Below, piece by piece: positions 50,271 to 58,485 of a DNA stretch of 64,000 bases. The stretch is from NCBI RefSeq assembly GCF_000344615.1, contig NZ_KB467824.1, positions 4,243,767 to 4,307,766 of the forward strand. The letters are read 5' to 3'. The stretch is from Janthinobacterium sp. CG3 (GTDB lineage Bacteria; Pseudomonadota; Gammaproteobacteria; Burkholderiales; Burkholderiaceae_D). The notes under the pieces are model-generated. The model did no database searches and was not told the DNA's origin. It worked only from the letters and a program-made list of their open reading frames with translations. How positions within the stretch are numbered: position 1 is the first letter of the stretch; every line of letters starts with the position of its first letter. Both the position numbers and the translations under genes were made by a program.

Positions 50271-50849
50271 TTAGAAGTTATACTTCGCGCCAAACGACAC
50301 GCCCGTCGACTTGTGGCCATACGCGGCGCTCTTGCCGAAGCGCTCCACCTCAGCCGTCAACGACACGTTTTTGTTAATCGCGTACTGCGCGCCAACGGAA
50401 GCGTACAGACCGGTTTTGTTGTCGCCGTCCGCCACGCCGGCGGCCGCGCCGGTGCCGTGGATGCTGTCGCTGTTGCGCGCCACGCCCAATTTACCAAACA
50501 CGCCAACCTGCTCGTTTACCGGCATGGTCGCCTTGCCCGCCACGTAATAGCCATGCGACTTGGAGTCGATGTGGCCGTTCACGCCGTTGCGCACAAAGTT
50601 GTAGTCTTTGCTGCCGAAGTCGGCGTAACCGCCTTCAACGCCCCAGGTTTTATCAAATTCGTAGCCGGCGAACAATTTACCAGCCGCCTTGACGCCACTG
50701 TCGTCGCTGCCGCTGGACGTGTTGGGCACGTCGAATTTGTAACGGCTGGCGGTCACGCCGGCGCCGACGTAGGCACCCTCGGCGTGGGCGATCGAGACGC
50801 TCGACAGAGCAGCCGCAGAAGCAATCATTGCAATAAAGATCTTTTTCAT
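50271..50849 (-). CDS. Outer-membrane beta-barrel protein (OmpA-type, barrel only)
   Basis: This 192-residue protein has a signal peptide (KKIFIAMIASAAALSSVSIA, cleaved after AHA near residue 23) and a small eight-strand barrel: AYVGAGVTASRYKF, LFAGYEFDKTWGVEGGYADF, GLYASVGAQYAINKNVSLTA, GVSFGAKYNF. The terminal Phe is the usual barrel-assembly signal. There is no C-terminal peptidoglycan-binding domain. ATG 50849 is chosen for the signal peptide and AGAGAAAG upstream; the frame is open to 51032. A palindrome GCGCTT-A-AAGCGC is at 50982-50994. Function unknown. Confidence 0.92.
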   Translation of the reverse strand: MKKIFIAMIASAAALSSVSIAHAEGAYVGAGVTASRYKFDVPNTSSGSDDSGVKAAGKLFAGYEFDKTWGVEGGYADFGSKDYNFVRNGVNGHIDSKSHGYYVAGKATMPVNEQVGVFGKLGVARNSDSIHGTGAAAGVADGDNKTGLYASVGAQYAINKNVSLTAEVERFGKSAAYGHKSTGVSFGAKYNF

Positions 50850-51061
50850 CGTGCTTTCTCTTTCAAAAATTTCAGGAGGGACCTGCTTGGGTTCGCTTAG
50901 TTTGGAAGGCGATGTGTGCAAGATAGCACCTGAAAAAATGCAAGTCCGTCCACATTGCGTAAGAAATGTGAGCAAATGTAAGCGCTTAAAGCGCGCTGAA
51001 AAGTTCTTTTTGCCGACGATAGCGGAAGACAATGGCAGAAATACCGCACGGATAAACGGCG

Positions 51062-51652
51062 TTAGACGATATTGCGGAATGTGAGATTGACGCGCGGTCC
51101 GCAGGCGGCGCGCTGCTTGTTGATGCCGTGGCGCCAGTTCGCCTGGGTCGCGCCGGCCATCAGCAACAGGCTGGCGTCGCCCAGCGCCAGTTTCAGCGTC
51201 CGCGGCAGGCGCTTGTGTTTCAAGATGAAGATGCGCGGCGCGCCAAAGCTGAGCGAGGCGATCGCCGGCTGCGCGCCCAACTCGCTTTCGTCGTCGCTAT
51301 GCAAGCCCATGCTGTCGTGCTGGTCGCGGTAGTAGTTGAGCAGCACGCTGTTGAAGCGGCGCCCGCTGACCCGCTCGACCTCGCGTTTCAGCAGCAATTG
51401 CAGCGGGGTGAACGGCTGCGGCTCCAGCGTCACGCCGGAATAGCGGTAGCGCGCCTCGCCGTGCCAGGCCGTCAGGCGCGGCTGCGCGTGGCGCTTGCCC
51501 CACAGCGTCAGGTATTCGGTGCGCCAGTCGGTTTGCGCGATCAGTTGCGCCAGCATGTCGCCGGGCGGCAGGTCCAGTCTGTGCAGGAAAAACAATTCGC
51601 CGTCGTCGATGGGAATCGGCGTCAGCGTATCGCTTGCGGAAAATAAATCCAT
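51062..51652 (-). CDS. AlkB-type 2-oxoglutarate/Fe(II) dioxygenase
   Basis: This 196-residue dioxygenase is predicted to repair alkylated bases by oxidative demethylation. The iron ligands are His and Asp in SMGLHSDDESELG and His in ANWRHGINKQ. Arginines in PRVNLTFRNIV bind 2-oxoglutarate and the substrate. NSVLLNYYRDQHD and IASLSFGAPRIFILKH are family segments. It resembles the short AlkB homologues (about 200 residues). Transcribed alone; no ada or other repair gene is adjacent. Confidence 0.94.
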   Translation of the reverse strand: MDLFSASDTLTPIPIDDGELFFLHRLDLPPGDMLAQLIAQTDWRTEYLTLWGKRHAQPRLTAWHGEARYRYSGVTLEPQPFTPLQLLLKREVERVSGRRFNSVLLNYYRDQHDSMGLHSDDESELGAQPAIASLSFGAPRIFILKHKRLPRTLKLALGDASLLLMAGATQANWRHGINKQRAACGPRVNLTFRNIV

Positions 51653-51712
51653 GGCGCTCTACATCGCGGTAACGGTGGCGGCAACGGTATCATAGCGGCG
51701 CGCCGTGCAACG

Positions 51713-51785
51713 TAAAAAAACCAAGGGCGCGATCCCGGAGCCAGACCTGAAGGGCCGGCCCCGGCTCTTTGCCGTTGGTTTTTAT
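51713..51785. repeat. Dispersed palindromic element, best full-length copy
   Basis: AAAAAAACCAAGGGC at the left and GCCGTTGGTTTTT at the right are inverted arms. Between them lies GGAGCCAGACCTGAAGGGCC followed by GGCCCCGG. The element is about 73 bases and could form a long imperfect hairpin with Ts at both ends. It is 37 bases beyond the stop codon of the gene at 51822. Confidence 0.82.
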
Positions 51786-51821
51786 TGCCGCAACAATTGC
51801 CGGCCGACCCGGCGCGCGGCG

Positions 51822-52184
51822 TCAGGCGTAGGCTTCGGCCAGCGACATGACGCGCGGCGCCACGGTGATGCCGACGCCGCTGAACAGCGCTTCGATCGAG
51901 GCCAGGTTGGCCGCGCATTCCTCGGTTTTCCATCCCTTGAACAAGTCGGTGCCGTCCTTTTGGAAATGCAAATCCAACACCTTGCCCTTGTCCTTGTGCA
52001 GATAGTTCGAGTTGTAGGTGTTTTCAAAGCCCAGTGCCTTGAGCGCTTCCAGCACCTGCGTCGGCGGGTTGTCGGGATCGGTCGCCAGGAAGACGCCAAA
52101 TGTCTTGCCCGGCGGCTTGGCCGCAATGTCGACCTCGTAAATCCCAGGCGCCTTCGTGACGGTCGTACTCTTCAGAAATAACAT
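51822..52184 (-). CDS. Hypothetical protein, 120 residues
   Basis: I do not recognise the family. It is a soluble protein starting MLFLKSTTVTKAPGIYEVDI, with GKTFGVFLATDPDNPPTQVL and HFQKDGTDLFKGWKTEECAA; the pattern suggests an alpha/beta fold. ATG 52184 is selected because AGGAGGT lies exactly 6 bases upstream; the ATG two codons earlier (52190) abuts that site. The frame is also open to a TTG at 52289, preceded by AAGGAGGAG at a poor distance of 14 bases, so a longer form cannot be excluded. Confidence 0.75.
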   Translation of the reverse strand: MLFLKSTTVTKAPGIYEVDIAAKPPGKTFGVFLATDPDNPPTQVLEALKALGFENTYNSNYLHKDKGKVLDLHFQKDGTDLFKGWKTEECAANLASIEALFSGVGITVAPRVMSLAEAYA

Positions 52185-52498
52185 GTCCATACCTCCTATC
52201 CAAATGGCAACGGCGCGCGGCGCCGCGCTCTTGTTATCCAACTGCTGTTCCGTGTACTTGGATTCGTTAGGAAAGATTCCAGTAGTCAAGCTTATTGCTT
52301 ATTCTCCTCCTTGTCGACTAATCCGGGCAATTATTTGGTAATACGTGGCATTAAAGCGCTACGCTTTGTGCCGACGCGACAGGCGGCCCCGGTTGGCGCG
52401 CGCCGATCGGCCATTGCGCGGGCCGGCGCGCTGCTGCATACTTTCAGCAAGCTCTCCCAACGCCGCCCGGACACCGTCTTCGCCTCCACAAAGCCACC
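52185..52498. other. Divergent intergenic region
   Basis: These 314 bases lie between a minus-strand hypothetical gene and a plus-strand GGDEF gene. The right half is GC-rich; the left half (to about 52345) is A/T-richer and contains a strong unused-looking Shine-Dalgarno sequence on the minus strand (AAGGAGGAG, 52304-52312). No other feature was seen. Confidence 0.5.
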
Positions 52499-53959
52499 AT
52501 GCGCCCGTTCTCCATCAAGTACCGCCTTCTCCTCTGGCTCACGCTGATCCTGGTCGCCGGTTTCCTGGCCACCAGCGTGGCCAGCTACGTCGCCTCGCGC
52601 GACGCCATCGAGCAGGGCATCTCCGAGCAGACGCTGCCGCTCACCGGCGACAACATCTATTCCGAGATCCAGAAGGACATCCTGCGCCCGGTCTTCATCT
52701 CCTCGCTGATGGCGCACGACACCTTCGTGCGCGACTGGATTCTGGGCGGCGAGAAGAACCCCGAGCAGATCGTGCGCTATCTGAACGAGGTGAAGCTGAA
52801 ATACGGCACCGTCAGCAGCTTCCTGGTGTCGGAGCGCAGCCACGCCTACTACTACGCCGGCGGCACGCTGAAATCGGTGCGCGACGGCGAGGCGCGCGAC
52901 GCCTGGTACTTCCGGCTGCGCGCGCTGGCGACGGCCGACTACGAAACCAACGTCGACGTCGACATGGCCAACCGCGACAGCCTGACCATCTTCATCAACC
53001 ACCGCGTGCTGGACTTCAAGGGCAACTTCATCGGCGCCACCGGGGTCGGCCTGACGCTCGACAAGATGAGCAGCATCATCGACCGCTATCAGTGGCGCTT
53101 CCGCCGCAACATCTATTTCGCCGACGGCGACGGCACCATCGTGCTGGGCGGCAAAACCAGGCAGAGCGAGCGCGGCTCGATCCGCACGCTGCCGGGCGTG
53201 CGCGCCATCGCCGGGCGCATCCTGAACCGCGACGTCCGCCCGACCCACCTGGCCTACAGCACCGACGCGGCCAGCATGCTGGTCAATTCGCGCTTCATTC
53301 CGGAGCTGGGCTGGTATCTGGTGGTCGAGCAGAACGTCAGCGCCGAGGTGAAACCGATGCAGCGCGTGTTCGCGCTGAACCTGGCCGTCAGCTTTGGCGT
53401 CACCTTGCTGGTGCTGGCGATCACGCTGCTGACGGTGAACCGCTTCCAGCGCCGCATCGAGCGGATCGCCTCGACCGACGCGCTGACCGGGCTGTTGAAC
53501 CGCAAGGCGCTGGAGCTGTTGTTGCGCGACCGCATACTGGCCAGCAAGCGCGGCGGCCGGCCGCTGGCGGCGATCCTGTTCGACATCGACCTGTTCAAGC
53601 AGGTCAACGACAGCCACGGCCATTTGTCGGGCGACCAGGTGATCCGCGGCGTCGCCGACCTGGCCGTGGGCGTGGTGCGCGACAGCGACGTGGTGACGCG
53701 CTGGGGCGGCGAGGAATACCTGGTCCTGCTGGGCGACTGCAACCTGGAGCAGGCCGGCCAGATCGCCGAGGCGCTACGCCGCGCGGTCGAAGCGCACGAC
53801 TTCGCGCTGCCGGCGTCGAACGTCCGCGTGACCATCAGCCTGGGCGTGGCCGAGTACCGCCACGACGAAGCCGAGTCGGCGTTCTTCTCGCGCGCCGACA
53901 GCGCGCTGTACCAGGCCAAAAACGGCGGGCGCAACCGCGTGCAACTGGCGCCGCGCTAA
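52499..53959 (+). CDS. Membrane-bound diguanylate cyclase with Cache-type sensor
   Basis: This 486-residue protein is predicted to make cyclic di-GMP. A first membrane helix (about 9-31) precedes a periplasmic Cache-like sensor (about 35-285). A second helix near 293-315 leads to the GGDEF domain (about 325-485), with DALTGLLNRKALELLL, FDIDLFKQVND and the active site RWGGEEYLVLLGD. The inhibitory RxxD site (RDSD) is five residues before GGEEY. The ligand is unknown. It is the second c-di-GMP synthesis gene of the window. A REP element follows. Confidence 0.94.
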   Translation: MRPFSIKYRLLLWLTLILVAGFLATSVASYVASRDAIEQGISEQTLPLTGDNIYSEIQKDILRPVFISSLMAHDTFVRDWILGGEKNPEQIVRYLNEVKLKYGTVSSFLVSERSHAYYYAGGTLKSVRDGEARDAWYFRLRALATADYETNVDVDMANRDSLTIFINHRVLDFKGNFIGATGVGLTLDKMSSIIDRYQWRFRRNIYFADGDGTIVLGGKTRQSERGSIRTLPGVRAIAGRILNRDVRPTHLAYSTDAASMLVNSRFIPELGWYLVVEQNVSAEVKPMQRVFALNLAVSFGVTLLVLAITLLTVNRFQRRIERIASTDALTGLLNRKALELLLRDRILASKRGGRPLAAILFDIDLFKQVNDSHGHLSGDQVIRGVADLAVGVVRDSDVVTRWGGEEYLVLLGDCNLEQAGQIAEALRRAVEAHDFALPASNVRVTISLGVAEYRHDEAESAFFSRADSALYQAKNGGRNRVQLAPR

Positions 53960-53980
53960 GGGCCGACGGCGGGCGCTGTT

Positions 53981-54019
53981 CGTAGCTCGGGCGGGCCGGA
54001 ACGGCGCAACCCGAGCCAC
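53981..54019. repeat. REP-type element, diverged unit
   Basis: GTAGCTCGGGCGGGCCGGAA is followed by CAACCCGAGCCAC: a variant of the REP unit between convergent genes. Confidence 0.65.
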
Positions 54020-54044
54020 CAACGGTATTCCGGTGGGCCGCGCC

Positions 54045-54875
54045 TTATGCGCCGCGCTTGCGCCGTGCCAGCGCCGCCGTCGGCGCCACCAGCGCCTGGT
54101 ACAACGCGCCGCTGTCCGGGTCCCACTGCCGCACGGCGCGCCGCTGCCGCTCGACGGTGGCGAAGTCGCCGCGGGCGATCGGCCCGCTCAGCGCCTGCTC
54201 CGGCCCCAGCCTGAAGACGTTGGCGACGGTCTCGTCGACCAGCGGCCGGGCCAGTTCGCGCGCCACCGCCTCCGGCACGCCGGCCGCCTGGTAGGCGCGC
54301 AGCGCCGCGTCGAGCACCGTCACCAGGTAGTTGCTGGCGAAGACGGCGGCGGCGTGGTAGACGGTCTTGGCGGCGGCGTCGATCGGCACCGGCCGCGCGC
54401 CGATCGCCAGCAGCGCCGGTTCGAGCAGCGCCAGCGCGGCGGCGTCGCCCTCGACGCCGCAGTAGGTGCCGGCGAAGTTGGCGGCCACCAGCGCCGGGTC
54501 GGCGAAGCTGCGGATCGGGTGCACGCTGGCCACGGCGGCCCCGGCCAGTTGCGCCGCGCGCAGCTCGCCCGAGGCCAGCGCGCCGCTGCAGTGGAACAGC
54601 ACCGTGCCGGCCAGGGCGCCGCCGGCGGCCAGCGCCGCGCAGGCCGGCGCGATCTGGTCGTCGCCGACGGCCAGCATGGTGACGTCGGCGCGGCGCAATT
54701 GCGCGTGGCCGGCGACGGCCGCGCCGGCTTTGATGAACGGCAGCGCCGCCCGCGCCGACGGCAGCGAGCGGGTCAGCACGTCCTGCACCTGGAAGGCGCC
54801 GGCGGCGGCGAACAGGCGCGCCAGCACGGCGCCGACGTGGCCGGCGCCGATGACGTTCAGCGTCAACGCGGGCAT
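54045..54875 (-). CDS. Rossmann-fold DUF2520 protein
   Basis: This 276-residue protein has an NAD(P)-binding loop at the N-terminus (LNVIGAGHVGAVLARLF), then VTMLAVGDDQIAPA and VLFHCSGALAS. The C-terminal DUF2520 helical domain (about 130-265) includes SVHPIRSFADP and YHAAAVFASNYLVTVLDAAL. The layout is like ProC or hydroxyisobutyrate dehydrogenases. The reaction is unknown. Its ATG overlaps the stop of the DUF924 gene by one base, so these genes are translationally coupled. Confidence 0.9.
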   Translation of the reverse strand: MPALTLNVIGAGHVGAVLARLFAAAGAFQVQDVLTRSLPSARAALPFIKAGAAVAGHAQLRRADVTMLAVGDDQIAPACAALAAGGALAGTVLFHCSGALASGELRAAQLAGAAVASVHPIRSFADPALVAANFAGTYCGVEGDAAALALLEPALLAIGARPVPIDAAAKTVYHAAAVFASNYLVTVLDAALRAYQAAGVPEAVARELARPLVDETVANVFRLGPEQALSGPIARGDFATVERQRRAVRQWDPDSGALYQALVAPTAALARRKRGA

Positions 54876-55462
54876 CAGAAACCCGATCCCGGCTGGCCCA
54901 GGAAGTCCAGCTCGGCCGCCGTCGAGGCGCGCCCGAGGATGGCGTTGCGGTGCGGGAAGCGGCCGAAGCGGGCAATCACGTCGCGGTGCCGGCGGGCGAA
55001 ATCGAGCATGCCCTCGAAGCCCGGATCGGCCTGGGCCAGCCGTGTAAACAGCGCCACCGCGCATTGCTGCATGGCGGCGTCCTCGGCGTGCTCGAACGGC
55101 ATGTAGACGAAGGCGCGCTGCCACGGCGCCAGCGCCTGGTCGGCGCCGCCGTCCACCAGCGCCCGTGCCAGTTGCAGCGCCAGCCGGTCGCCGCCGAACG
55201 CGGCCGGGGTGTCGCGGTAGACGTTGCGGGTGAACTGGTCCAGCAGCAGAATGCGCGCCAGCGTGCCGCGCGCGCCGTCGCGGTCCCAGTCGGCCAGGCC
55301 GCCGGCCAGCGCCTCGCCGATCACTTCGCCGAAGCGCGCCAGCACCTGGCCGTCGAAGCGGGCGTCCTTGCGGAACCATTCGGCGCGCGCGGCGAGGGGC
55401 TCGGCGGCGCCGAACCAGAAATCGAGCACCGCGGACGGTTTTTCCCGCATCGGCGCCGCCAT
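54875..55462 (-). CDS. DUF924 family protein
   Basis: This 195-residue soluble, helix-rich protein has the family segments VLDFWFGAAEPLAARAEWF, then LARILLLDQFTRNVYRDTPA, AFVYMPFEHAEDAAMQ and the end HRNAILGRASTAAELDFL. The fold is similar to TPR-type helical proteins. The function is unknown. Its start overlaps the stop of the MgtC-like gene and its stop overlaps the start of the DUF2520 gene. A second ATG at 55450 is possible. Confidence 0.92.
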   Translation of the reverse strand: MAAPMREKPSAVLDFWFGAAEPLAARAEWFRKDARFDGQVLARFGEVIGEALAGGLADWDRDGARGTLARILLLDQFTRNVYRDTPAAFGGDRLALQLARALVDGGADQALAPWQRAFVYMPFEHAEDAAMQQCAVALFTRLAQADPGFEGMLDFARRHRDVIARFGRFPHRNAILGRASTAAELDFLGQPGSGF

Positions 55463-56205
55463 CAGTTGCGGGCGTGCGACAACTGGAAGCTGTCGATGCC
55501 GGCGAAGGCGGCCAGCTCGGCCGACAATTCGGCCAGCGTGGCGCCGCTGCGTTTGCTCAGGGCGAGGGCGACGAAGCGCCACTCCTGCTTGCCGGCCTCG
55601 CTGCCGATCATCAGCGAGCCGCCGGCGATCTCGTAGCCGCGGCTCAGGGCGATGCTGCGCAGCGCGTCCTCGCGCGGCACGTAATCCCTCTTGAAGCGCA
55701 TGGTGATGGCCACCGCGTGGCGCGACGGCAGCAGCGCCTCCAGCCGGGACAGGAAGATCATCGACATCGCGCACAGGAAGGCCAGGCCCATCGCCGACAG
55801 GTAGAAGCCGACGCCGACCATGATGCCGATCACCGACGAGGCCCAGATCGAGGCGGCCGTGGTCAGGCCGCTGATGTTGAAACCCTCGCGCATGATCACG
55901 CCGGCGCCGAGGAAGCCGATGCCGGTGACGATGCCCTGGATGACGCGGGTCGGGTCGGTGGCGACCAGGATGGCGCCGTGGCCGCCGAACCAGAACTGCG
56001 GGTAGCCGCCGATGACCGTCAGCGCGCACGAGGCCATGCACACCAGGCCGTAGGTGCGCATGCCGGCGGCGCGGCCGTGGTAGGAGCGTTCGTAGCCGAC
56101 CATCAGCCCGAGCAGCAGCGCGCCGATCAGGTTCAGCAGGACGATGCCGTTGGTGGCCAGTTCGGACACCGACCAGTAGGAGCTTAACAATTCAATCGAC
56201 AACAT
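55462..56205 (-). CDS. MgtC/SapB family membrane protein
   Basis: This 247-residue inner-membrane protein has four or five hydrophobic segments in residues 15-150 and a cytoplasmic C-terminal domain. The MgtC signatures GLMVGYERSYHGRAAGMRTY (with GLVCMASCALT after it) and GIGFLGAGVIMREG are present. Family members affect magnesium limitation and F-ATPase regulation in pathogens; that role is not shown here. It is the first gene of a tightly overlapping three-gene group with DUF924 and DUF2520 genes. The ATG at 56205 has CGTGCATG before it and no strong ribosome binding site. Confidence 0.93.
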   Translation of the reverse strand: MLSIELLSSYWSVSELATNGIVLLNLIGALLLGLMVGYERSYHGRAAGMRTYGLVCMASCALTVIGGYPQFWFGGHGAILVATDPTRVIQGIVTGIGFLGAGVIMREGFNISGLTTAASIWASSVIGIMVGVGFYLSAMGLAFLCAMSMIFLSRLEALLPSRHAVAITMRFKRDYVPREDALRSIALSRGYEIAGGSLMIGSEAGKQEWRFVALALSKRSGATLAELSAELAAFAGIDSFQLSHARN

Positions 56206-56231
56206 GCACGGTTCTTTCGACGGGGCGCCGC

Positions 56232-56489
56232 TTACGGCGCTTTTTTAATCAATTGTTTTTCAAAAGCGACGTCGAGCTTGCTGACGCGCCGCGGCGTTTG
56301 CGGCCCCTGGGCGTTGACGAAGGCGACGAAGTCGTCCAGCTCGAGCGGCGCGCACAGCGGCGGCTTGCCCGGCCCCTCGCTCAGGAAGAACAGGCCGGCG
56401 CCGGTGCGCGCCATCGAATACTGGGCGTTGCCGCTGCGCTGCTTGAGGCGGTCGACGGCCGAGGTGGCCCGGGTGGAGCGCCCGCTCAC
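56232..56489 (-). CDS. Small hypothetical protein coupled to aminopeptidase P
   Basis: An 85-codon frame starts with GTG at 56489, overlapping the stop of the aminopeptidase gene as GTGA. The predicted protein has a basic N-terminus (SGRSTRATSAVDRLKQRSGN), a central GAGLFFLSEGPGKPPLCAPL and a C-terminal SKLDVAFEKQLIKKAP. There is no signal peptide or Cys pair. I do not recognise the family. Gene position and overlap suggest translational coupling with pepP-like translation. The frame reads openly into the upstream gene, so this start rests on the overlap. Confidence 0.65.
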   Translation of the reverse strand: MSGRSTRATSAVDRLKQRSGNAQYSMARTGAGLFFLSEGPGKPPLCAPLELDDFVAFVNAQGPQTPRRVSKLDVAFEKQLIKKAP

Positions 56490-58300
56490 AGGGCCGCCGT
56501 GCGCTTGTCGAGCCAGGCCAGCGCGGCGCCGCTCACATGCGGCGCCAGGCGCGCGCGCACCGTCGCGTGGTAGGCGTTGAGCCAGTCCAGCTCGTCGGCG
56601 CGCAGCAGCGCCGGCTCGATGCAGCGGGCGTCGATCGGGCACAGGGTCAGCGTCTCGAAGCGCAGGAAGTCGCCGAACTCGGTGGCGCCGGCGGCGCCGT
56701 TGAGCACCAGGTTTTCGATGCGGACGCCCCAGCGCCCGGGCCGGTAGATGCCCGGCTCGACGGAGGTGATCATACCCTCCTCCATCGCCGTGTGCGGCTC
56801 CGGCATGGCCGACGGCGAAATCGTCTGCGGCCCCTCGTGGACGTTGAGGAAAAAGCCGACGCCGTGGCCGGTGCCATGGCCGAAATCGGCGCCGGCGGCC
56901 CATAGCGGCGCGCGCGCCAGCGCGTCCAGCATCGGCGACTTGACGCCGCGCGGGAACTGCGCCGACGACAAGGCGATGACGCCCTTGAGCACCAGCGTGA
57001 AGTCGCGCCGCTGCTCGGCGCCGATGCGCCCGACCGGCACCACGCGGGTGACGTCGGTGGTGCCGCCCAGGTATTGGCCGCCGGAGTCGATCAGCAGCAG
57101 GCCGTCGCCCTCGATGTCGGCGTGCGATTCCTCGGTGGCGCGGTAGTGCACGATCGCGCCGTTCGCGGCGAAGCCGGCGATGGTGCCGAAACTGGGGCTG
57201 ACGAAGCCGGGGCGGCGCGCGCGCGCCGCCGTCAGCTGGGTGTCGACGTCCAGCTCGGTCGGCGGGCCGCGCCTGGTGTCCGCCAGGCGCGCTTCGAGCC
57301 AGGCGAAGAACTCGCACAGCGCGGCGCCGTCCTGCTCCATCGTGGCGCGCACGTGCTCGAGCTCGGACGCGGTCTTGCGCGACTTGGCGAAGGTGGTCGG
57401 GTTGACCGCCTCGAGCACCGTCACCGTGTCCGGCACCGCCCGGCGCGTGCCGAGGGTGACGCGGCGCGGGTCCAGCAGCAGGGTCGTACCGGCCGGCAGC
57501 GCGGCCAGCGCGGCGTGCGCCGCCGCATACGGCGCCAGGTCGACGCCGTCGGCCGCCAGCGTGGCGCGCAGCGCGGCGTCGACCTTGCCGTCGGCGACGA
57601 ACAGCGTGGCGCGTTGCGGCGTCACCAGCGCGTGCGCCAGGAACACCGGGTTGTAGCTGACGTCGGCGCCGCGCAGGTTGAACAGGTAGGCGATGTCGTC
57701 CAGCGTCGAGATGACGTGGCGCTCGGCGCCGGCGCGCGCCATGGCGCCGCGCAGCGCGGCGAGCTTGTCGGCGCGCGCCAGCGCGGCGTAGGGCGGCAGG
57801 TGCGCGAACAGCGGCGCCGCCGGCAGGCCCGGGCGTTCGGTCCAGAGTGCCTCCAGCAGGTCGACGTCGGCGCGCAGCGCCACGCCCTTCGCTTGCAGCG
57901 CCTGGCCGAGCAGGCGCGCGGTGGCCAGGCCCAGCACGGCGCCGTCGACGGCGACGCTGTGGCCCGGCGCGACGTGCTCGGCCAGCCAGTCGATGTAGAG
58001 CACGCTGGCGCCGGACGGGATCTTCATCAGTTGCACGGCGCCGCCGGCCAGCTCGGCCTCGGCCTGGTTCCAGTAGCGCGCGTCGGTCCAGACGCCGGCG
58101 AAGTCGGCGGTGGCGATGAAGGTGCCGACCGAGCCGGTGAAGCCGCTCAACCACTCGCGGCCCTTCCAGCGCTCGGGCAGGTATTCGGACAGGTGCGGGT
58201 CGGCCGAGGGCACGACGACGGCGGCGATATGCTGCTCGCGCATGGCGTGGCGCAGCTGCGCCAGGCGATCCGCCAGCGCGGTTTTTTCTGGTATGGGCAT
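56486..58300 (-). CDS. Aminopeptidase P family protein (M24B)
   Basis: This 604-residue dinuclear-metal peptidase cleaves the N-terminal residue when proline is second. Two N-terminal creatinase-like domains (about 1-300) include VVVPSADPHLSEYLPERWKG. The catalytic pita-bread domain has metal ligands in LLLIDSGGQYLGGTTDVTR, GHGTGHGVGFFLNVHEGPQ and SVEPGIYRPGRWGVRIENLV. The C-terminus is SGAALAWLDKRTAAL. ATG 58300 is chosen because homologues begin here; the frame is open to 58369. A small gene follows with overlapping start. Confidence 0.94.
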   Translation of the reverse strand: MPIPEKTALADRLAQLRHAMREQHIAAVVVPSADPHLSEYLPERWKGREWLSGFTGSVGTFIATADFAGVWTDARYWNQAEAELAGGAVQLMKIPSGASVLYIDWLAEHVAPGHSVAVDGAVLGLATARLLGQALQAKGVALRADVDLLEALWTERPGLPAAPLFAHLPPYAALARADKLAALRGAMARAGAERHVISTLDDIAYLFNLRGADVSYNPVFLAHALVTPQRATLFVADGKVDAALRATLAADGVDLAPYAAAHAALAALPAGTTLLLDPRRVTLGTRRAVPDTVTVLEAVNPTTFAKSRKTASELEHVRATMEQDGAALCEFFAWLEARLADTRRGPPTELDVDTQLTAARARRPGFVSPSFGTIAGFAANGAIVHYRATEESHADIEGDGLLLIDSGGQYLGGTTDVTRVVPVGRIGAEQRRDFTLVLKGVIALSSAQFPRGVKSPMLDALARAPLWAAGADFGHGTGHGVGFFLNVHEGPQTISPSAMPEPHTAMEEGMITSVEPGIYRPGRWGVRIENLVLNGAAGATEFGDFLRFETLTLCPIDARCIEPALLRADELDWLNAYHATVRARLAPHVSGAALAWLDKRTAAL

Positions 58301-58390
58301 GAACTGGCTCAAGTCGGTTATTCGGGGTTGCCGCCAGGGCCGGCGGGGAGCGCGGCGGACCTCCATCATACCGCGATTGCGCCGTGCGCC

Positions 58391-58475
58391 GTAGCTCGGA
58401 TTAGCGCGGCGTAATCCGACGCCGGGCCGCCGCCGGCGCCGGTCGGCTTGCGCCGTTCCGGCTAACCCGACCTAC
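58391..58475. repeat. REP-type element, paired copy
   Basis: GTAGCTCGGATTAGCGCGGC, TAATCCGACGCC and GGCTAACCCGACCTAC form two joined inverted units, closely matching 21781-21868. It lies between the 5' end of the aminopeptidase gene and the 3' end of the MarR gene. Confidence 0.87.
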
Positions 58476-58485
58476 GCAAATCGCG

